Shown here piece after piece: positions 40,210 to 48,863 of a stretch of 64,000 nt of DNA. The position numbers and the translations under genes were made by a program. Below the pieces are notes generated by a model. That model worked only from the letters and a program-made list of their open reading frames with translations, searched no databases and was not told the origin of the DNA. The stretch covers positions 186,001-250,000 of the forward strand of contig CAVVTP010000001.1 in NCBI GenBank assembly GCA_963751165.1. Direction: 5' to 3'. Numbering within the stretch: position 1 is the first letter of the stretch; every line of letters begins with the position of its first letter. Origin of the DNA: Roseiarcus sp963751165 (GTDB lineage: Bacteria > Pseudomonadota > Alphaproteobacteria > Rhizobiales > Beijerinckiaceae).

Positions 40210-40519
40210 TCGACGTCGCCGGCCTATTGCAATCGGCGCGGGAAAGCGCTCACCGGGTCTTTCCGGAGGTTGATTGCAGCAGGTCTTCAATCTGTCGATA
40301 GAGGAAGACGGGCATCGTTCCAGAGCGACACCTGCTGGTCGTTCGAAACCTGGGGTCGGTGAGCGATGGCGGTCAGCCGTGGTTCAAAATATGCAGTTCT
40401 AGATCGAAAATTTGGTGGATTGCTCCGCGCAAACTCCAAGCCTGCAGACGTCGACAGGGAAGGCCAGCTTCCCGCCGATTTGCGGGGGCTCACCGAAGCC
40501 AAGCGCCAGACCTGAACCT
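40210..40519. other. Gene-free stretch
   Basis: About 310 bases between the flavoprotein and the DUF2093 gene, which converge. No coding sequence, RNA gene or clear terminator stem was recognised. Confidence 0.5.
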
Positions 40520-40735
40520 CTATCCCTTCTCGATCTCGCGTTTCATCGAGGCGGCGGGGGTGGCGTAGGCCTCCTGGCGGTCGACGTTCCAATAGCGCAA
40601 ATCCTCGAGCGGGATCGGCTCTCCCGTAACCACGCAGCGCACATAGGCGCCCGGACGCACGATCCGGAAATCGCCGTCGAGAAACTCGACTTTGGCCTCG
40701 CCGGCGTCGGCGGGCCGTCGCTCCATCTTGTTCAT
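40520..40735 (-). CDS. DUF2093 domain protein
   Basis: A 71-residue protein, MNKMERRPADAGEAKVEFLD, with GDFRIVRPGAYVRCVVTGEP and IPLEDLRYWNVDRQEAYATP, the full length and conserved core of DUF2093, a small alphaproteobacterial family of unknown function. The single Cys in YVRCVVTG is conserved in the family as I know it. No operon partner. Confidence 0.85.
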   Translation of the reverse strand: MNKMERRPADAGEAKVEFLDGDFRIVRPGAYVRCVVTGEPIPLEDLRYWNVDRQEAYATPAASMKREIEKG

Positions 40736-41055
40736 GCGAAAATTCCTGGCTTTGCTTTTTATGCCACGGCGACAGCGCCGAGGAAACTCACAAGATCAGG
40801 AGGCGCGCGGGTCGCAACCCGGAGGGCGCAGCTACCATGCGCCGCCGCTCGGGATGGCTGTGCTGCAACGCCACGGCAGAAGCGCCCTGGAAACTCCCGC
40901 GTCCCGAGGAATGCTCGCCTCGACTCGGAAGCCAGTTTACGAGCCTCGAGAATCTCGTGCGGCTCAGCGCAAAAAGAGTTGATTGCAACTCCAAAACGAG
41001 CACAATTATACTCCCCGGTCAGGCCATTTGGCGGGGTAAGGGAGGGACACTATCC
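40736..41055. other. Gene-free stretch and promoter region of the secreted-protein gene
   Basis: About 320 bases without a recognisable gene. The right end carries AAGGGAGGG (41038-41046), a strong ribosome site ten bases before the ATG at 41056. Confidence 0.5.
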
Positions 41056-41622
41056 ATGAAGAAGCTACGTTATGTGTTCTTCGGCGTCGTCTCGGCGGCC
41101 GCCATTTTGTCGACGCAGGCAGAGGCCCAGGAAGTCAACGGCACATTGACGCTAACCCTCAAGGGAACCCTCAGGGTTGCGGGCACAGGATACACCACTG
41201 TAAACTGTAAAGCCTATGCCGTTCTGATTCCCTCAATAGATAGCACTGTGACGGCGGGCGCTACAGGACTCCTGTCATGGCTGTATAGCGGCGATCAGTC
41301 GGCGAACGCCCACGCAGGCTTTGACTATTCGACGCCTGGATCGTCGGTTACCGGAATCAAGCCCGTTCCAAACTCGAGCGCAGGAACCGTAACCGCCTTC
41401 ACTTGCGTGGTTCACGTGCCTTACACCTTCACCAATGCGGTAGGCGGACAGAGCATCGCGGTGATGTACGACGCGACGGCTGCCGATGGCAGCCCTTGCG
41501 CGACTGGATATTGTCCTTTTCCGCCAACCTATCCGGGAGGCCATGCTCGCCAGGTCATGCAGATCGCTGCGCCGCCCTCAAATGGGGGCAAGATCGATCT
41601 TACAGCTAGTTTGAAGTTGTAA
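41056..41622 (+). CDS. Secreted hypothetical protein
   Basis: A 188-residue protein starting MKKLRYVFFGVVSAAAILST, a typical signal peptide with cleavage expected after AEA (residues 22-24 region). The mature part is Thr/Ser/Gly/Ala-rich and strand-forming, with four cysteines (NCKAYAV, FTCVVHV, SPCATGYC) that could form two disulfides. Its length, exported nature and low charge recall pilus- or coat-type beta-sandwich proteins, but no family is recognised. A strong ribosome site suggests good expression. A hairpin follows 9 bases after the stop. Confidence 0.65.
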   Translation: MKKLRYVFFGVVSAAAILSTQAEAQEVNGTLTLTLKGTLRVAGTGYTTVNCKAYAVLIPSIDSTVTAGATGLLSWLYSGDQSANAHAGFDYSTPGSSVTGIKPVPNSSAGTVTAFTCVVHVPYTFTNAVGGQSIAVMYDATAADGSPCATGYCPFPPTYPGGHARQVMQIAAPPSNGGKIDLTASLKL

Positions 41623-41630
41623 TTTCTGAT

Positions 41631-41659
41631 GGCGGCTTCGGCTCAAGGCCGAGGCCGCC
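41631..41659 (+). terminator. Stem-loop after the secreted-protein gene
   Basis: GGCGGCTTCGGC pairs with GCCGAGGCCGCC around a short TCAAG loop, one mismatch or wobble. No T-run follows. The remaining bases to 41962 hold no gene that I can recognise. Confidence 0.6.
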
Positions 41660-41962
41660 CACGACGTCGCCCCCGCCGCGGCGGGCCAGCCAATGGACGC
41701 GAGGCTATCCCGACAGGTCGGCGTAAAAACTCAGATGAAAGGCCGCTCGCTGCCTCGATCTCCTCGTTGAAATCCTTCAACTCAAATGTTCGTCAACCTG
41801 GCTTCCGAGCCGTAAGCAAATCGTGATGCGTGCTGGACAACGCGGCGCGCCTCTGGTAATGCGGGGCCAACTCGGCGCGCCTTCCTCGCGGAAGCGCGCC
41901 CTTGCGTTTTCGCAACCTCTCGGAACCATCGAGGCCCGGCCTCAGAGCACAGGACAACCCGT

Positions 41963-42214
41963 TTGCAAGTACTCGTTCGCGACAACAACGTCGACCAGGC
42001 CCTCAAGGCGCTCAAGAAGAAGATGCAGCGCGAGGGGATCTTCCGCGAGATGAAGCTTCGCGGTCATTATGAGAAGCCGTCGGAGAAGAGGGCGCGGGAG
42101 AAGGCGGAAGCGGTCCGGCGGGCGCGCAAGCTCGCCCGCAAGAAGCTGCAGCGCGAGGGCCTGCTGCCGGTCAAGCCGAGGCCGACCCCGGGCCCACAGC
42201 GCTCGGCCGGCTGA
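41963..42214 (+). CDS. rpsU: 30S ribosomal protein S21
   Basis: An 83-residue protein from a TTG start (MQVLVRDNNVDQALKALKKK). MQREGIFREMKLRGHYEKPS and EKRAREKAEAVRRARKLAR are standard bS21; the Pro/Arg-rich tail LLPVKPRPTPGPQRSAG is typical of alphaproteobacterial copies. It takes part in mRNA recruitment on the 30S platform. The TTG start is chosen because homology begins exactly there. It is a single gene unit. Confidence 0.92.
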   Translation: MQVLVRDNNVDQALKALKKKMQREGIFREMKLRGHYEKPSEKRAREKAEAVRRARKLARKKLQREGLLPVKPRPTPGPQRSAG

Positions 42215-42369
42215 TTTTTGGGGGCGCGGACACGTTGCGCGATTCGGTCGTCGAGGCGCTATGACGGTTTTGCCCCGGCCCGCAGCGGCGGGGTCTGGTA
42301 TTTGAGCTTGCGCCTTTTCTTGCAAGGCGCTCGTCCCGGCGGGGACCGCGGCTTGGAAGTCCGCGAAGG

Positions 42370-43221
42370 GTGAAGGGCATGGTCAGGCTAGTAACGGCGT
42401 CCGGCTGGGCGGGAGCAGCGCTGGCGCTGACGCTGGGTCTCAGCGGATGTAGCGAGATGGGCGTTAATCCGTCCGCGCGCGTGGCCGAAGTCGACACGGA
42501 CAAGAACGCCCAGGCCTCCAACGCCGGAAACATCGCCTCCCTGACCGCGGTGATCGAGCGGAATCCGCAAGACTCGGCCGCCTACAACACGCGCGGCGTG
42601 GTCTACGCGAAGCTTGGAAACTACGGGAAGGCGGTCGACGACTTCTCGCACGCGATCGAACTCGATCCGCATTTCTCCGGGGCCTACACGAACCGCGCCC
42701 TCGCCTACCGGCAGGAGAAGAAAGACGACCTGGCGCTGCAGGATTTCAACCAGGCGATCGCCGTCAATCCGAACGACGCGGCCCCCTATCTCGGCCGCGG
42801 CAACCTTTACCGTTCCCAAGGCAATTTCGACGGCGCGCTCGCCGACCTCAACCAGGCCATCCGGCTGAACCCCGAAGGGCCGCAGGCCTATCACGCCCGC
42901 GGGCTGATCTATCAGCGCCAGGGCAACGACGTTCAGGCGATCACCGATTTCAACAACGCGATCGACCGCGACCCCTTCGCCGGAGAGCCCTACGAGGCGC
43001 GTGGCGAGAGCCTGATGCGGACCGGCAAATACGAGAAGGCGATCGAGGACTTCAACGCAGCGCTGAACGTGAACGCCAACATTTCCGAGGCCTGGGCCGG
43101 CCTGGGCTATTGTTACGCCAAACTGAACAATCGCGCCAAGGCGGTCGAGTCCTACTCGCGGGCGATTCAGGTCGATCCCGGCAACAGCGAGGCGCGCGCG
43201 GCGCTCCAGCGGCTGAGCTAG
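42370..43221 (+). CDS. TPR-repeat lipoprotein
   Basis: A 283-residue protein with a signal peptide and lipobox (LGLSGC, Cys at 27), then a linker and at least six tetratricopeptide repeats from residue 50, for example AYNTRGVVYAKLGNYGKAVD, PYLGRGNLYRSQGNFDGALA and AWAGLGYCYAKLNNRAKAVE, each ending in an acidic N/D-P turn. It is anchored in the outer or inner membrane and acts as a protein-protein scaffold (NlpI-like). No partner gene is adjacent. The name is by architecture only. Confidence 0.85.
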   Translation: MKGMVRLVTASGWAGAALALTLGLSGCSEMGVNPSARVAEVDTDKNAQASNAGNIASLTAVIERNPQDSAAYNTRGVVYAKLGNYGKAVDDFSHAIELDPHFSGAYTNRALAYRQEKKDDLALQDFNQAIAVNPNDAAPYLGRGNLYRSQGNFDGALADLNQAIRLNPEGPQAYHARGLIYQRQGNDVQAITDFNNAIDRDPFAGEPYEARGESLMRTGKYEKAIEDFNAALNVNANISEAWAGLGYCYAKLNNRAKAVESYSRAIQVDPGNSEARAALQRLS

Positions 43222-43406
43222 CTGGCGCCGCGTTTGGTTCGCGGGGGCAAACGCCGGATTTGATTCCCTATTACGGGCGAAATGATTCCCTGTTCCTCCG
43301 CTCAGGGAGTTCCTCCAGAAGCACCCAAAACTACTTATCTTTTCTTCGCCATTTCTGACATTGGCGGCCGAAAGACGAGAAAATCCCAGGGATTCGGCTT
43401 CCCTGC

Positions 43407-44762
43407 TTACGCCTCCATGTCGGGCTCGGTCTTCAGAAACTCCTCCAGCCAGTGGATGTCGTACTGGCCATTCTGGACGTCGGGGTTCCGCACGAGCGCT
43501 CGAAAGAGCGGCAAAGTCGTGTCGATTCCATCGACGATGAACTCATCGAGCGCTCGGCGGAGGCGCATCAGCGCTTCGGTGCGGGTCCGGCCGTGGACGA
43601 TGAGCTTGCCGACCAGGGAATCGTAATAGGGCGGGATCACGTAGCCCTGGTAGGCGGACGAATCGACGCGCACGCCCAAGCCACCCGGCGGATGGAAGTA
43701 GGTTATGCGGCCGGGCGAGGGAATGAAGGTGCGGGCGTTTTCGGCGTTGACACGGCATTCGATGGCCGCGCCAAGAAAGCGCACCTCCTCCTGCGCGATC
43801 GACAGCGGCGACCCAGCCGCGATCTTAATCTGCTCGTTGACGATGTCGATGCCGGTGATCATCTCGGTGACGGGATGTTCGACCTGGATGCGGGTGTTCA
43901 TCTCGATGAAGTAGAACTTGCCGTCCTCACAGAGGAACTCGACCGTCCCGGCGCCCACATAGCCGAGCTCCGCCATCGCGCCGGCCACGACAGAGCCGAC
44001 CTGCTCGCGCTGTTCGGCGTTGAGCGCGGGGGAGGGACCTTCTTCCCACACCTTCTGATGGCGGCGCTGGAGCGAGCAGTCGCGCTCTCCGAGGTGGATG
44101 GCCTGGCCCTGGCCGTCGCCGAGCACCTGGAACTCGATGTGGCGCGGCCTGGCGAGGTATTTTTCAAGATAGACAGTGTCGTCGCCGAAGGCGTTCTTGG
44201 CTTCGATCCTCGCGGTGCTGAGCGCGTCGGGCAATTCGTCCGGGTGGGTCGCGACCTTCATGCCGCGCCCTCCGCCTCCGGCCGCCGCCTTGACGATGAC
44301 CGGGTAGCCGACCTCTTCGGCGACCTTCAGCGCCGCTGCTTCGTCATGGAGCGCTCCAAGCGACCCTGGTACGCAGGGGATGCCGAGCCGCGTCGCGGTG
44401 CGCTTCGCCTCGATCTTGTCGCCCATGACGCGGATATGCTCTGCCTTCGGGCCAATGAAGGCGATCTCGTGCTCGTCGAGGATGTCTGCGAAGCGGGCGT
44501 TCTCGGCGAGGAAGCCGTAGCCCGGATGAACGGCGTCCGCGCCGGTAATCTCGCACGCCGCCACGATGGCCGGAACGTTGAGATAGCTGTCGCGCGCAGG
44601 AGGCGGGCCGATGCAGACGCTCTCGTCGGCCAGTTTGACATGCATGGCGTCCTTGTCTGCGGTCGAATATACCGCCACGGTCGCGATGCCGAGCTCCTTT
44701 GCGGCGCGCATGACGCGCAGTGCGATTTCGCCGCGGTTGGCGATCAGGATCTTGTCGAACAT
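43407..44762 (-). CDS. accC: Biotin carboxylase subunit of acetyl-CoA carboxylase
   Basis: A 451-residue protein from the ATG at 44762 (MFDKILIANRGEIALRVMRA). ATP-grasp motifs are complete: VKAAAGGGGRGMKVA glycine loop, FIEMNTRIQVEHPVTEMITG catalytic segment, ERDCSLQRRHQK. It carboxylates the biotin on AccB at the start of fatty-acid synthesis. It is 15 bases behind accB in the usual accBC operon. The frame is intact and of normal length. Confidence 0.97.
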   Translation of the reverse strand: MFDKILIANRGEIALRVMRAAKELGIATVAVYSTADKDAMHVKLADESVCIGPPPARDSYLNVPAIVAACEITGADAVHPGYGFLAENARFADILDEHEIAFIGPKAEHIRVMGDKIEAKRTATRLGIPCVPGSLGALHDEAAALKVAEEVGYPVIVKAAAGGGGRGMKVATHPDELPDALSTARIEAKNAFGDDTVYLEKYLARPRHIEFQVLGDGQGQAIHLGERDCSLQRRHQKVWEEGPSPALNAEQREQVGSVVAGAMAELGYVGAGTVEFLCEDGKFYFIEMNTRIQVEHPVTEMITGIDIVNEQIKIAAGSPLSIAQEEVRFLGAAIECRVNAENARTFIPSPGRITYFHPPGGLGVRVDSSAYQGYVIPPYYDSLVGKLIVHGRTRTEALMRLRRALDEFIVDGIDTTLPLFRALVRNPDVQNGQYDIHWLEEFLKTEPDMEA

Positions 44763-44777
44763 CGAGGCCAACCCGGA

Positions 44778-45275
44778 CTACTCGATGACCATCAGCGGCT
44801 GGCCGTATTCGACCGGGTCGCCGTCTTCGACGAGGATGCTCGCGATCCGACCCGCCCGCGGCGCGACAATGTCGTTGAACGTCTTCATCGCTTCGACGAG
44901 CAGAAGCTTGTCGCCCGCCTTCACCAGTGCGCCGACTTCGACGAAGGCCTTGGACTTCGGATTCGGCCGCAGATAGGCCGTTCCCACCATGGGCGATCTT
45001 ACCGCCCCGGCCAATTCGTCCGCCGCTGACGGCGGAACAGGGGCGGCAGCCTCCTTCGCAGCAGGCAAGATCGCCGCAGGCTGCGACTGCGGCGCGATAT
45101 TCTGGCTTCCCGCCGGGGCTCGATCGCGGGCCACCCGCACATGCATTTCGCCAAGATCGATTTCGACCTCGGTCAGATCGTATTTGGCGACCACTTTGGC
45201 GAGCTGGTCGATCGCGACGACGTCGACAAGACGCTGAGCAGACTCCTCGGATCGCGGGCCGGACGGCTTCTTCAT
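44778..45275 (-). CDS. accB: Biotin carboxyl carrier protein
   Basis: A 165-residue protein from the ATG at 45275 (MKKPSGPRSEESAQRLVDVV). An N-terminal helical part and an Ala/Pro-rich linker precede the biotinyl domain, with the modified Lys in EAMKTFNDIVAP and the loop GTAYLRPNPKSKAFVEVG (thumb region). It carries CO2 between AccC and the carboxyltransferase. It is the first gene of accBC; the promoter lies between 45276 and 45491. Confidence 0.96.
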   Translation of the reverse strand: MKKPSGPRSEESAQRLVDVVAIDQLAKVVAKYDLTEVEIDLGEMHVRVARDRAPAGSQNIAPQSQPAAILPAAKEAAAPVPPSAADELAGAVRSPMVGTAYLRPNPKSKAFVEVGALVKAGDKLLLVEAMKTFNDIVAPRAGRIASILVEDGDPVEYGQPLMVIE

Positions 45276-45491
45276 GGAGTTTCGCTCGGGCTGAACAGCA
45301 GGTCGTCGGGATTGGGAAGTCCCTATATCCCGCTCGCTCGGGCAAATAAAGAGAGCAGCCGTCACGCGTTTTCGACGCCGGCGGCGGTCACGCCGTCTGC
45401 GTCCAAGACATCCACGCCGCGGTCAGCCGTCAGGGTCGGGCGTCATTACCGCGGTCGGCCTTCCGGACGGCCGCTCAACGTTTCGCGCGTG

Positions 45492-45749
45492 CTACGGGGA
45501 ACGCTGTTCCGCGTAAGGCACCCCGAGCGGCGAATAGCGCTCGTGTCGCTGGCTGAAGGCGCCCGGATTGAGAGCGTCGGCCGCCCTTTCCGGGTCCGCC
45601 TTCCTCTGTTGGTCCAGGATTGAACTGACGTGGAACCGCCAAGTCGTCGGGTCGGACTTTTGGGGTTCGCTGCCGACAGTACTGATCGCCGCCGCGTAGC
45701 TCGCGCCGCCGCCTATCGCCATCAGGGCCAGAACGAGAGACTTCCGCAT
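45492..45749 (-). CDS. Small exported hypothetical protein
   Basis: An 85-residue protein from the ATG at 45749, chosen for its strong ribosome site (GGAGGA, 4 bases upstream) and because it begins a signal-type sequence, MRKSLVLALMAIGGGASYAA. The mature part is short and polar (WRFHVSSILDQQRKADPERA) with a C-terminal SPLGVPYAEQRSP. The frame extends 34 codons upstream without signal character. No family recognised. Confidence 0.5.
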   Translation of the reverse strand: MRKSLVLALMAIGGGASYAAAISTVGSEPQKSDPTTWRFHVSSILDQQRKADPERAADALNPGAFSQRHERYSPLGVPYAEQRSP

Positions 45750-45866
45750 AGTCTCCTCCGCGTCGTCGCCGCTTTGGGGGGAGTTCAAACCCAGGACGCG
45801 GATCGAAGTCTCCGCGCGCGGCGCCTGCGTCATTGAGCAAACGTTAACCACAGATTTGTGTCTCGG

Positions 45867-46559
45867 CTATGGCAGTTCGTCGCCTAGCGCGATTTCGCGC
45901 ATAATTTCGCTGGCCATGGCGCGGGTCACCCTTCGGCCTTTCGCCAGCGCCTCCCGGTCGAGCGCTGCGACAACCCGGCGCGCGGCCCCGAGCGAGCGCT
46001 CGATCCTCGTCGCGATATAGGCGACGACGCGCGGCTCGACCTGCAACTGGCGATCGCTGAACAGCTTGAAGAGCACGGCCTCCGTCAGCTCGACGTCCGG
46101 CGTGTCGAGGCGCACGACCGGCGCCAGCCGCAGTCGAGACAAAATGTCCGGGATCTTCAATCCCCAGGCGTCCGGACCCTGGCGGGCCGTCAGGAGGACC
46201 GATGTGTCCGTTTGAAGCGCCGAGTTGACGAGGTGGAACAGTCGCTCCTCCCCGTCCCCGACCAGATCGGCATCCTCGATCAGCAAGGCGCAGCCTTGGA
46301 GCGAAGCCCGAGCGTTTTCCTCGCCCAGATTTTTGCCGTGAACCGTCGCTGCGACGGCCGTTTTCGCCCAGCAAGCGGCAAGGTGACTCTTGCCCGATCC
46401 TTCTGGCCCCACCAGGAGCAGCATCCTGCCCGGCCATTCCGGCCAGCGGTCGATGGCGTTGATGGCCTCGCGGTTCGAGGCCGCCGGAAGAAAGTCCTCG
46501 CGTGCGAAGCTCGCCTGATGCGGCAAATCGAGGATCAGCTGGCGCGGGGGCGTCGTCAT
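45867..46559 (-). CDS. hdaA: HdaA-type DnaA regulatory inactivator
   Basis: A 230-residue protein from the ATG at 46559 (MTTPPRQLILDLPHQASFAR). The clamp-binding motif is QLILDLPH at 7-14, matching the DnaN-binding pentapeptide region of Hda. The Walker A is GPEGSGKSHL, Walker B-like ALLIEDADL, and LSRLRLAPVVRLDTPD is sensor-region sequence of the DnaA AAA+ module; there is no DNA-binding domain. It stimulates ATP hydrolysis by DnaA after initiation. Its start overlaps the permease stop by four bases (ATGA). Confidence 0.88.
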   Translation of the reverse strand: MTTPPRQLILDLPHQASFAREDFLPAASNREAINAIDRWPEWPGRMLLLVGPEGSGKSHLAACWAKTAVAATVHGKNLGEENARASLQGCALLIEDADLVGDGEERLFHLVNSALQTDTSVLLTARQGPDAWGLKIPDILSRLRLAPVVRLDTPDVELTEAVLFKLFSDRQLQVEPRVVAYIATRIERSLGAARRVVAALDREALAKGRRVTRAMASEIMREIALGDELP

Positions 46560-47662
46560 TGGCGGTTTGCAGGGGAGCCGCGATAGAACGGGCTGGCGAG
46601 ATACAACCCGATGAGGTGGCGGGCGATGACGCCCACGGCCGCAGCGGTCGGAACGGCGATGACAAGGCCGACGAAGCCGAACAGCTGACCAAACGCCAGT
46701 AGCGCGAACATGAGCCAGACGGGATGAAGGCCAATGGACTCGCCGACGAGCTTCGGCGAAATCACGTAGCCTTCGAGGAACTGCCCGCTGACCACGACCG
46801 CCAGGGCCAGGAACAAGAGTTTCAGGTGCGGCCACCCCTCGACCAGGGCGCTGGCGATCGAAAGGACGAGGACGACGAGCGAACCAACATAGGGGATAAA
46901 GCTCAAGACTCCGCCGATAAAGCCGATCAGCAGGCCGAAATCGAGCCCGACAAGCGTCAGCCCAACCCCGTACCACAGCCCCAGGGCCAAGCAGACGAGG
47001 GATTGGCCGCGGATGAATCCCGCCAAAGCCTTATTGATCTCCCAGGCGATCGCGCGCAGGTTCTCGCGGTGGTCGATCGGAAGCCAGCTGTCGATTTCCG
47101 CGACCATACGGTCCCAGTCGACCAGGATGTAGAACGCCACGACCGGCGTGATGACCAATAAAGAGAAAAAGTCGAAAAGCGCGGCTCCCCCCGAGACCAG
47201 CGACCTCATCGCGTTGACGATCCATTGCGCACCCTGGGTGACAAAATCGCCGATCGACTTCTGGATTTGGACGCTCGACAGCTGTCCGCCGAGGCCGAGC
47301 GCCTTGATCCAGCCGCCTCCATATTTCGCAATGAGGGCGTTTCCCTCTTCGACGGCGAGACCCTGAAGGCGCACTGCATAGCTCGGAAGCCGCTGGGCGA
47401 AGGCCACGAGCTGGCTGCTCAGGAGCGGTGCGACAACGATCAGAATGACAACGAAGGCCGCGACGAAGACCACGAGAATAACCAGAGCCGCGCTCAGCCG
47501 ATTGAGCCCGAGCTTCTCCAATTTGCAGACGACCGGGTCGAGAAGATACCCAAGGGCGATCCCTGCGGCGAAGGGCGTCACGGTCGAGCCCAGGGCATGA
47601 AGGGCGTAGCCGAGGGCGGCGAACAGGACGCCCCAGAACAGGATTTGACGTTCAACGCTCAT
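46556..47662 (-). CDS. AI-2E/PerM family transporter
   Basis: A 368-residue membrane protein with about eight hydrophobic segments: ILFWGVLFAALGYALHAL, LSAALVILVVFVAAFVVIL, FFSLLVITPVVAFYILVDW, GLLIGFIGGVLSFIPYVGSL (family signature) and LIAVPTAAAVGVIARHLI-type end. The family exports small molecules or ions; AI-2 export holds only for a few members. It is translationally linked to VOC upstream (ATGA 47659-47662) and hdaA downstream (ATGA 46556-46559). The hdaA-perM pairing is common in the order. Confidence 0.88.
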   Translation of the reverse strand: MSVERQILFWGVLFAALGYALHALGSTVTPFAAGIALGYLLDPVVCKLEKLGLNRLSAALVILVVFVAAFVVILIVVAPLLSSQLVAFAQRLPSYAVRLQGLAVEEGNALIAKYGGGWIKALGLGGQLSSVQIQKSIGDFVTQGAQWIVNAMRSLVSGGAALFDFFSLLVITPVVAFYILVDWDRMVAEIDSWLPIDHRENLRAIAWEINKALAGFIRGQSLVCLALGLWYGVGLTLVGLDFGLLIGFIGGVLSFIPYVGSLVVLVLSIASALVEGWPHLKLLFLALAVVVSGQFLEGYVISPKLVGESIGLHPVWLMFALLAFGQLFGFVGLVIAVPTAAAVGVIARHLIGLYLASPFYRGSPANRQ

Positions 47663-48081
47663 GGAGCGGAACTTATCTCATTTTCGCTGGCGCCGATTGG
47701 CTGCAGGAGGTCCCATTTCCCGCCCCAAGGGTCGACGAAGACCGCAACCGTCCCGTACCGCTCGCTGCGGGGCGCCTCCGTAAACGTCACTCCGCGCGCT
47801 CGCATTGCTGCATAGTCTGTCTGGAAGTCATCGGTGAGAAGGAAGTACCCGACCCGCCCGCCGGTCTGATCGCCGATTTGCTCGCGCTGCCGCTTGTCGC
47901 CTGGAACCGCGAGAACAATCTTTGCTCCAGCGCCCCCGGACGGCGCCACGACGACCCAACGCTTGTCGCCGCCGAGAGGAACGTCCTCGGCGACGGTGAA
48001 GCCGAGCGCTCGCTCGAAGAAAGCCAGGCCCTCGTCGTAGTCCGGGACGAGAAGAGAGATTGCGGCGAGGCTTCTTATCAT
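47659..48081 (-). CDS. VOC family (glyoxalase/bleomycin-resistance fold) protein
   Basis: A 140-residue protein from the ATG at 48081 (MIRSLAAISLLVPDYDEGLA). Two beta-alpha-beta-beta-beta modules are visible (FFERALGFTVAEDVPLG; VGYFLLTDDFQTDYAAM to VAVFVDPWGGKWDLLQP), with a Glu/His-type metal site plausible but not fully identifiable. Function is unknown. It overlaps the permease start by four bases and follows the phosphatidyltransferase by 8 bases. Confidence 0.8.
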   Translation of the reverse strand: MIRSLAAISLLVPDYDEGLAFFERALGFTVAEDVPLGGDKRWVVVAPSGGAGAKIVLAVPGDKRQREQIGDQTGGRVGYFLLTDDFQTDYAAMRARGVTFTEAPRSERYGTVAVFVDPWGGKWDLLQPIGASENEISSAP

Positions 48082-48089
48082 GCCGGTCC

Positions 48090-48641
48090 TTATCGGCTCA
48101 TGTGATCCAGCCATTGGGCGATGTAGACACCGCCGGAACCGAGAGTCGTCGCAGCGACCGTCCATTCGAGAACGGTCTGGACAGGCTGCAGACCGAGGCC
48201 GTAGGCGCGAACGCCAAGTGCGAAACCGGCGAGCGCAATCTGCGCGGCGGTGTTGATCTTCGATTCCCACACCGGGCTTATCTCGACAGGCTTGTCCATC
48301 AGCCAGGAGACGACGACGGCGACGAGGATCATGACGTCGCGCGATACGACCGCAATGGCGAGCCAAGCGGGCAATCCGGCATAGATGGCCAGCGAAACGT
48401 AAATCGAGATCAGGAGCGCCTTGTCCGCGAGGGGGTCGAGATACGCGCCGAGCTCTGTGCGAAGGTTGAAATTCTTGGCGATAAAACCGTCGATTGCATC
48501 GGAAACACCCGCAAGCAGGAAGATCATGAACGCCGCCATGAAGCGCTGCGAGACGATCATCGATATCGCCAACGGCGTCATCAACATTCTTGCCAACGTA
48601 ATCAGATTGGGAACATTTCTCAGAATTTGAGCGATACTCAT
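48090..48641 (-). CDS. CDP-alcohol phosphatidyltransferase family protein
   Basis: A 183-residue membrane protein from the ATG at 48641 (MSIAQILRNVPNLITLARML). The catalytic motif is SDAIDGFIAKNFNLRTELG followed by AYLDPLADK, i.e. the D-x2-D-G ... G-x3-D-x3-D signature, with Lys where Arg is usual after DGxxA. Several transmembrane helices follow. It makes a phospholipid head group linkage, most like PgsA or cardiolipin synthase Cls-type relatives. First gene of the run leading to hdaA; it is divergent from purM with a shared 222-base promoter region. Confidence 0.85.
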   Translation of the reverse strand: MSIAQILRNVPNLITLARMLMTPLAISMIVSQRFMAAFMIFLLAGVSDAIDGFIAKNFNLRTELGAYLDPLADKALLISIYVSLAIYAGLPAWLAIAVVSRDVMILVAVVVSWLMDKPVEISPVWESKINTAAQIALAGFALGVRAYGLGLQPVQTVLEWTVAATTLGSGGVYIAQWLDHMSR

Positions 48642-48863
48642 TAAATGCTGACGTCTCCGGATCTCAATTCGTTCAAGCCGATCGAGGAACGTATCCCGGT
48701 TGGCATATCTCGGCCCGCCCATGGGCTCGGACTCGAGCGCTCCACAACGCTCCTGCCCTGCACGGTAACATGATCGATCGCGCCGTGGGAAACCTGCGGC
48801 GCCCTCTCTTGCGCGAGTCATGGCGACCGATTACCCCCCAATTCGTTTCGCCCAGGAGCCTCC

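Noticed and set aside
43222..43406. Possible short gene between the TPR lipoprotein and accC
   Set aside because: Open frames are short, start without ribosome sites and show no family resemblance.
43452..45029. A 525-codon frame antisense to accC-accB
   Set aside because: Mirror of two certain genes with no recognisable domain.
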